Source: Pelargonium cotyledonis
Taxonomy: Eukaryota; Streptophyta; Magnoliopsida; Geraniales; Geraniaceae
DNA length: 30,111 nucleotides
NCBI GenBank assembly: GCA_036897625.1
Contig: JAYMTA010000384.1
Span: 1 to 30,111, forward strand
Reading direction: 5' to 3'
Below the pieces are notes generated by a model. That model worked only from the letters and a program-made list of their open reading frames with translations, was not told where the DNA came from and ran no database searches. A program made the translations under genes and the position numbers. Shown here piece by piece: positions 23,387-30,111 of the stretch (positions are counted from its first letter, which is position 1; the number at the start of each line of letters is the position of its first letter).

Positions 23387-26300
23387 TTAACAGAAGAACA
23401 TGGAGCTGGATACATTTTCATTGAGTCTGGGCAGTTCAGGTACCGCGACAGGTCCAGCTACTGTTACACCACCGCGGCTTGATGAAGTCTCCGAAGTGTC
23501 CTCGAATTTCATAAACTGTCCCACTTGAGACGCAGCCAAATGAGCATAGCATATGGGAGCAACTGTGAAGACAACACACAAAAGTAAAAATGTTAATGAT
23601 GAGAGAATCTCAAATGTTTGATTTAACAAAAAAAAAAAACAAATGATCAATCCTAGAGAACCTTACCTACAGATATAGCTGTAGTACTTCTCTGATATCT
23701 GAAATGTCAATACAAATTAAAAATCTCAGAACAGTGATAATACGAATATTGAATAGAACTAGTGTTGAAATTTAGTTCGTCGTCTGTCTACTTACACATA
23801 AGAGAGAGAATGCACGAGATCTTGCAGATCATCAGCTGAACATCCAATTTCATCCAACAGAACATGGTAATGGGTGGGCCTTGAAGTTCCCTAAACAACA
23901 ACAACAATCTAGGATCAACATACTTACAAGTTACAACCATTGTACATGTTATAAATAAAGAGTTGCAGCTATAGGAAAGCATGTGTATGTTTGTGTATGC
24001 AAATGCAACTACTCACAATCATTCCCGCATGAGCACAAAGATAGAAATCGTTGTTTCGTGGATGACAGACTTTGTTGTCAATCACCGTTCCTGCAAAAGC
24101 AAAACTATTAAGCGCAAGTCAATGTACTATGAACATTCTTCATGAGCTTGGGAAATAAGTATACCAGGTGGAACATTGTCTGGAGATCCAGGTAAAAAGA
24201 ATTTCGTATGGTGCTTTTTCTGAGCAATAATTACCATAAACTTAGGATTCCAACTCTCGTCCAAAAATTTGCAAGCCTGAAATTTGGCACAAGAAGGTAT
24301 GTTCACGTTTCCAAACGGAAGAAAAAACTAGCATTTTCAAAACCAAATTAAGGAGCAGGACAGTAGTTATCTGTACAAACCTCAATAATTTGATCTAGTT
24401 CAATATTCAAAACCTGATTGAACTGTGACTCACTGACAACATCCCTGAAAACATAGAATCACACTGATAGTTGAGGGAAAATGACAAAACCCATGGCATA
24501 CGCCATACAGCTACATAAAGGTTTAAAAATTGTTATGAAAAACAAAATGTGCTCTATACCTAAATATGATTATCTGATCCGGTTTTGTGTCAGAACTATG
24601 ATAAAAGTCCAGTAAAAGCTCTCTGCAATCAAAGAAAGATGTGCTAAACAGGAAGTACACAAGAAGTAGAAGAACAATCAGGAAACAAAGGTAACATAGA
24701 CGAGTACAACCACAGGCAACAGGCAACAGGCAATGGTCAACCAACATCCTTAAATACAAGCACACACGTGGGGACGATGCCTGATAGAATAGCCTTGCAA
24801 CAAAATACCCACCTCATTATGCCCTTATCCCTCACTATCCCTTCTATGTCAGACACTTTCTTAAATAGAGAATCAATCATTTCAACCTTAGGGGACTGAG
24901 AGCTAACAAATGCCCTATAGCGGGAAATTGATGGCCATTGCCTCGAGCTTACAACCTATGAAATCCAAAATTAAAGATTATAACAATAGTCATCTTCTTA
25001 TGAAATTCAAAGGATACAACACATGATATTGAAATGTCTGACAGCGCTAGTATGAGTGACTAAGCAACGAAACTAAAAGAAAATGATGCAAACATATACA
25101 CAAAGGAAGGGTTCTTACTGCAGCAATTGATGGAATATCGGACTGGCCTGGAGAACCATGCGACACATCCATCCCAAGAATGATAGTGGGAACCTTTAAC
25201 ACCATAGGGATATTAGGGGGTGAAAGCTCAACTGATAACTTAGAATTCAGGCCACCAAGCTGCATGCAGTTAAGAACATCACAGAGAAGCATCACCACCT
25301 CAACATTATGAAAAGGAATATCATAACCAAATTATGAAGCAGACTGTCTTTAAAGTATAAACATGTGTACACCCAACCATATCTCACCTTTGCATTGACC
25401 TTTAGAAGAACATTTGTCAGATATTGATCATTGACCCTAGTGGGGACAATGCATTGAGTAAAAATCCCATAATCAGAAAGATTCTTTCGTTTCCAAGGAC
25501 CTGTGAAATTCGTTGGATATCATGTATTGGACGCAAGGGAGAAAAAGATTGCAATGAAGAAATGAATCAAATTTCTCAACCATAGAGTTCAGAGTTTTTT
25601 CTCTCAGGTAGTAAACAGAGAATGAACCGAGGATCCCTAGGAAGCTTAGACCGTATGTCTTCAAACATCTTCTCTACTCTAACCATTGGCGGTGAACGCC
25701 TAAATTGGGGAGACTCTTCGAAAACATGATCAAATGGTGGCTCTAAATGCTACAAGAATACAAGGAAAAGCATCACGGTCAGTAACCATTTTAAAACCAG
25801 TCATCACAGTCAACCATATATGTCAAGATAACTTACAATTCCTTTCATTTCTCCACACTTAATGAGATTTCGCACAAGTCCAAGTACATCACAACGAGCA
25901 GAAAAATTAAAAACAGCCCATTTTTCTATCTTTACAGGATGCACTAGTTTCTGCAATGCAAATCAAAATTATTGCAAGAACAGCATTTAGCTGGAAGAAC
26001 ACGACCAAATGAAACAGGCTAGATGGAGATGAAATCAAAAGGAGCATACATTTGCTCCCTGCAAGGTTTTTCACTGAGTCCAGTAATTTTGTACTCAATA
26101 TTAGATGGACTAGTCATTATCCTCAGATTCTTTAACATTCGTTTGGCCTGTAAAATGTAATAGTTAACACATGATGGTGACTGATGAGTGTAAGAGAACA
26201 AGATAAAACAGCACAAAACATAAGTATTAATATCGAAATTCACATTGGCCCAGTCAAGGGAAAAGGGATCCCGTGCATTTTGGTTTGCAATCAGAAAATC

Positions 26301-27560
26301 CACAACTGGACCAGGTTTTACTATCATGCTTGTTGAAACATCTGAGAACAGAACAGCAATGGTATAGGCAAATAGATACAATATGAATGAACAAAGATGA
26401 AAAACAAGTGTAATAAAATACCAATATTCAGAGAAAGGCCTCCCTGGGTGGTCCTAAAACTTGAATGAAATCCCCTGCAACCATAAACACCCCCACCCAA
26501 ATCTGCATAGTTTTTAGCATTATTGTGGAAAAAAGATTGACGAACAAGGAGGCAGCCTCTGCGCAATAGCCATGGCCCATATCAGGTTTAACAAAATACA
26601 AAAGAAAATCAAAAGTGAAGATAACATCAAAATACATTTTTCACTCACTGTTTAGCAGCATGCTGCCTGAGTATGATATCCAGCACTCTAAGAGCTTCTT
26701 GGGAGTTCTCTGACTCCTGGCCACGCAGTGCATTAGCAATGGCCTGCATAGGAATTTTTGCAGCATAACTGATCTCCACTTTGTATGTTTTTGAACGATA
26801 TGGTCTTCGCATTCTCCTAGTGTCATGTGCATCAGGACTGACATTCCCAGTTACCCTATAAATAAATAGTTTAATTAATTAATTAAACTTGGAGTAACAT
26901 AAAATAACACAACATCAACAGCAACGGATGGAGTGGAACCAATGTATATCATTACCTGTTCGAGGAAATTTCCTCGAGCACAACAGTGAATTCAAGTTTG
27001 TTACGAGGAAGGGGACCTATTGTAAATAAGCTTTTTTCCCCCATCGTATGCAAAGTCCTTTCCAGTTAATTCAGTCCTGTAAGTTTCTTGCACCCTTTGT
27101 ATCACCTTTCTTCCAACACCCTTACCATCAACTGGCTGACCGTCCTCATAAAAGAGAGCAACCTGATTAAATGGCAAAAATGAAAAACCAATTATGAAAC
27201 ATACATTAGTAACAAACTCACCAATGACATGAACTTTAAGCTATTATAAAGGAAAAGTTGAAATTGTGGGTGTAAATATATGAAAAAACATACACTGTAG
27301 TGAATAAAATGTCCATCCACATTAGCAACATTAACTCTAGAGTGATTGGTGAGCAGAGGTATTTTCTGTCCCTTACACGCAAGGCCACGCCTAGCAATTG
27401 GAACTCGCACGGCTTTTTTCTTAACTGGTTCCCGGGGGAGCTCTGCTTCAGCAAGAACTGGGACTACGCCCGGAGGTAAAACAGGTGGTGGAGGTGGCAA
27501 ATCATCCAGAGCCTCATTTCTGTTTAGTTTTCTATTTCCTTTTGGCTCAAGTGAATCCAT
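23387..27560 (-). pseudogene. AGO4: AGO4-clade Argonaute, broken (frameshift and PAZ/L2 deletion)
   Basis: AGO4-clade proteins bind 24-nt siRNAs in the nucleus and guide RNA-directed DNA methylation. Recognisable exons: 27560-27294, 27162-26956, 26855-26649, 26558-26422, 26341-26244, 26147-26050, 25950-25837, 25749-25581, 25500-25388, 25259-25119, 24955-24813, 24622-24560, 24444-24381, 24276-24165, 24090-24017, 23890-23796, 23698-23667, 23562-23387. The start MDSLEPKG leads to a Pro-rich tract and VRVPIARRGLACKGQKIPLL; the end is ELPRLNENVSSSMFFC. Two lesions: one extra base in a G5A6 run (27042-27032) forces a stop at 27003, after 142 residues; and between exon 6 (ends SEKPCREQ) and the next exon (KLVHPVKIEKW) only 99 bp remain where the family encodes about 150 more residues (end of PAZ, L2), and the flanking phases no longer match. 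The downstream Mid-PIWI exons all keep splice sites and frame, with catalytic Asp (GMDVSHG), Asp (FRDVVSE) and His (RPTHYHV) present. Total 2310 nt against about 2750 usual. Probably a young pseudogene; an assembly error could explain the frameshift but less easily the deletion. Confidence 0.85.
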
Positions 27561-28700
27561 ATCCTAATCTGGGGCTGGAACTTCAGTACATTAGCAGACC
27601 CAGGGAAGTATTCATAAAGGGAGATTTAAATTGATGACAAGCACATTATCCAAACACCAACTTTGTAAAACCACTTCAGTTAACTACTTGATATATGAAA
27701 TGGTTTAACATATTATAGAAGACATCACAGCTCAGAATAAACAAATGGTTAAACCTTTAAGATGAGGGTTAACAAATTAATCAATACTTACTGTATAATG
27801 TTTTTCACTAACCAAGAACAAAAGCAATTAAAAGTAAAAATCATTACACAACCCTCATAAATCGAAATATAGCTACACAGAAACCACATGTAGCAGAAAA
27901 CTAGGCATGGAAGAGACATACAGGATGGATAGACTTAAACTTATAACAGATAATAATCAAACACCAGTGGAAGTGGTCACAAGCAGCAGAAAACTAGGCA
28001 TGGAAAACTATATATGGCCTAACCAAGGCATGATGGGCGAAGCTGTTTACCGGTTTTGGATTCCCTTTTAGGTCTCGTGTTCCAGCCTCCTTGCCGATGG
28101 TCTGAGTGGAGTTACGGGTTAAAATGGGAGAGCTAACTGTGTTGTGTAGCTCAACTTTTAAAAATAATAAATAATAACAATGGCTTATCTAACAAACCAG
28201 CTAACACCACTCCAAAGAAGGAACCTTGATCGCTAATGTTGAAAATGTATGACACAAATCTTTTCAATCCACTCTAAAATCACCCGTCATAATCAAACAA
28301 ACAAAAGCTTCCATGCGCGCTCAACCAACTCTCTAACAACAGTGAGCCCAAACTCAACCAAGAAATTATTGTTTAAGCAGAAATCGTGCTAAACTGCACC
28401 AAATACCCTGATCAACCAAAAAACAAAGCAGCATTGCAGAGATCAAAACCCTAAATGCCAAAGCCATTTCCAGTAAACAAAAAACAAACAACCAAATACC
28501 TCCAAAACACCAAAGCAGTAATTAGAGAGAAGAAGGTCGAAACTGAAGCAAAAAGCGAAGTGAGCCAAGGAAATTCCCAGGAAAATACAGTGTCACTTTC
28601 TCTGAAATCTCGCTCTATAAAAACAGAGAGCGATCAAGAGAAAGTGAAAGAGCACGAAGACGAAGATGGCGAGTGTTTAATTTGTCCGCTTATTTATAAA
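27561..28700 (-). promoter_or_regulatory. AGO4-like leader, probable 5' UTR intron, TATA box
   Basis: Upstream of the Argonaute ATG. A TATA-type sequence TTTATAAATAAG on the minus strand lies at about 28687-28700. A telo-box-like TTTAGGGTTTT (minus) lies at 28445-28455. A plausible leader intron runs from a donor GTAAAC near 28050 to an acceptor near 27575, in keeping with the 5' UTR introns known in AGO4 genes; these splice sites are a guess. A plus-strand reading frame at 28455-28703 overlaps this leader and is not considered a gene. Confidence 0.5.
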
Positions 28701-28846
28701 TGAGAGAGGGGACCATTAATCTGGCGTCTGATAATCTTTCGTATACGGCTATGCAAGGCTATTTTTGTAATTGAGCCTAGGTATTTGGCGCTTTGTTTGA
28801 TTTGAGGAACCACGGGTGGAGAAGGTGATCAATACGCCATTTCACC

Positions 28847-29335
28847 AATTACTCTCATATTTTATTGAATTTGATAGGAATGAGTTTAATTAATAGTAGT
28901 AATATATTTTTTTTATAGTGTAAAATGTATATTATTTGACTAATATAAAGTTATATTAGTTGCAACTTAACAAACTCAATGAGGTGATGACATCTCATTT
29001 AAAATTATTTATATCCACCCAAGTGAATTTGTGGGAGCGAAGCGACCCGTCCGGATCCATGATTTTAAATGAGGTGTCATCACCTTATTAGTTTTAACTT
29101 ATGTAACTTTATATCAGTCAACTGATATACATTATACCATTTTTTTTATATATATATGACATTCAATTTGAACCGCCTGTAGTAACATCTTTTCTTAACG
29201 ACATTAATCTGAAATAGAGGTAGTATTATTTATATAAAAAATGTACAATGTGAATATATATTATTAATTAAACTCATTCCTATCAAATTCAATAAAGTGA
29301 AAGATACAAGTGTTGCATTAAACATGAGAGTAATT
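28847..29335. repeat. Foldback (hairpin) MITE-like element
   Basis: A long imperfect inverted repeat. A 35-bp outer arm at 28861-28895 (TTTATTGAATTTGATAGGAA onward) is perfectly repeated inverted at 29262-29296. Farther out, AATTACTCTCAT at 28847-28858 pairs with 29324-29335. An inner arm at 28981-29005 (GAGGTGATGACATCTCATTT onward) pairs with 29062-29085 with one internal mismatch, and 28924-28960 pairs loosely with 29097-29135. A 56-bp loop at 29006-29061 includes a GC-rich patch (GGGAGCGAAGCGACCCGTCC). The right arm carries about 100 bp unmatched (29140-29240). There is no coding capacity. No clear target-site duplication was found, so the superfamily is not assigned. Confidence 0.75.
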
Positions 29336-30111
29336 AAATAAGAGGACGTTTTTGTCTTCACAATACAAAATTTAGCAAATTTTTCTAACCCCAACCCGAC
29401 CCTAGAGTGTTGGGTCTGGTTCAGCAAGCTGATGAACCCTGACATTAACTCATCCTTATAGTTAAGATTGTCGGATTTTAGGCAATCAATACATTTTTTT
29501 TACGGATATACTTGACACGTTAAACAAACCCGATATAGGTTGATTTCGAGTACCCGACCCGTTTGGCCATAGGGAGAACATATTCGTTCTCCTTTTTTTC
29601 TAGATTTGTTAATATGGCCATAATAATTAAGGTCAATTGTTTGCCAAGTTTATTTTATTTGTCCATATTCATGATGACAATGACCAATATGTAGTGGGAG
29701 TGGGAATGGTAGGTCATTTTCCACAGACAAACAGCAAATAGTATTTGCTGAAAATACAATAGTTTATAATTTAGTGGAGCTGGATAGATTCCTCAAATTA
29801 ATTACTTGTATATTCATAATATAAACACCAAAAGCTTGTGGTTTAGCTTTCAGTCTTCTACACAAATCACAAGTTTAAAAAAAACTCCACTCGAAGTCTC
29901 AAAGAATTACCTTGTTAGATTTAAAAGTTACGTCTATAAAAGTACTCCGACGTATGAAGATATGAGAGAATAATCCAATAAAAAACTGTAATAATGAATT
30001 ATTTGATCAACTGATATAAATTGTTGTATACTAGTTTTGGTATCCAGCTTTGCTCGGGTTTTTGTTATCATAATGCATTAAATAATTTATAATTTTATTA
30101 ATGTTCACTAA
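29336..30111. other. AT-rich intergenic DNA, no gene seen
   Basis: No coding region or RNA gene recognised. ACCCGACCC occurs twice in direct orientation (29394 and about 29553), within phrasing common in decayed plant repeats. The remainder is AT-rich. Confidence 0.5.

Noticed and set aside
24707..24735. Three tandem AGGCAAC units in an Argonaute intron
   Set aside because: Too short and too common to interpret.
28455..28703. Plus-strand ATG frame encoding a Lys/Glu-rich 82-aa peptide
   Set aside because: It lies antisense over the Argonaute leader/promoter, contains TATA-like sequence and shows no family similarity; the composition is what an antisense CT-rich leader produces.

Overview
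This is nuclear DNA from a flowering plant, most likely a eudicot. Genes are split into many short exons with GT-AG introns, intergenic DNA is AT-rich, and all four genes belong to well-known plant families. I joined the exons by hand on splice sites, reading frame and family similarity remembered from known proteins. No alignment or transcript data were available.

Layout, left to right: (1) 1-2857, minus strand: the 5' part (three coding exons) of a KINbeta1-type beta subunit of the SnRK1 energy-sensing kinase. Its C-terminal exons lie beyond the left edge, and the cut intron carries the end of a Stowaway-like MITE. (2) 2858-5320: its promoter, then a degraded Mutator-like transposase relic and other decayed DNA. 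(3) 5321-12570, minus strand: an intact 17-exon ZIFL transporter of the major facilitator superfamily, 493 aa. (4) 12571-13356: a divergent promoter shared with the next gene, holding a cluster of site II (GCCCA) motifs and telo-boxes. (5) 13357-22310, plus strand: an intact 14-exon LARP1 RNA-binding protein, 939 aa, with a La motif and C-terminal DM15 repeats. (6) 22311-23386: a convergent intergenic spacer. (7) 23387-27560, minus strand: an AGO4-clade Argonaute gene with 18 recognisable exons but two independent lesions: a one-base homopolymer frameshift in exon 2, and loss of about 150 codons covering the end of PAZ and the L2 linker. (8) 27561-28846: its leader and promoter. (9) 28847-29335: a roughly 490-bp foldback (hairpin) element just upstream of that promoter. 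(10) 29336-30111: AT-rich DNA with no gene seen.

The genes are not an operon and show no shared pathway, apart from the divergent ZIFL/LARP1 pair, which may share promoter elements. The most notable features are the broken Argonaute with a nearly intact Mid-PIWI half, the hairpin repeat in front of it (of interest because AGO4-clade proteins act in small-RNA-directed DNA methylation), and the ribosomal-protein-gene-like promoter motifs at LARP1, itself a regulator of translation-related mRNAs in known systems.
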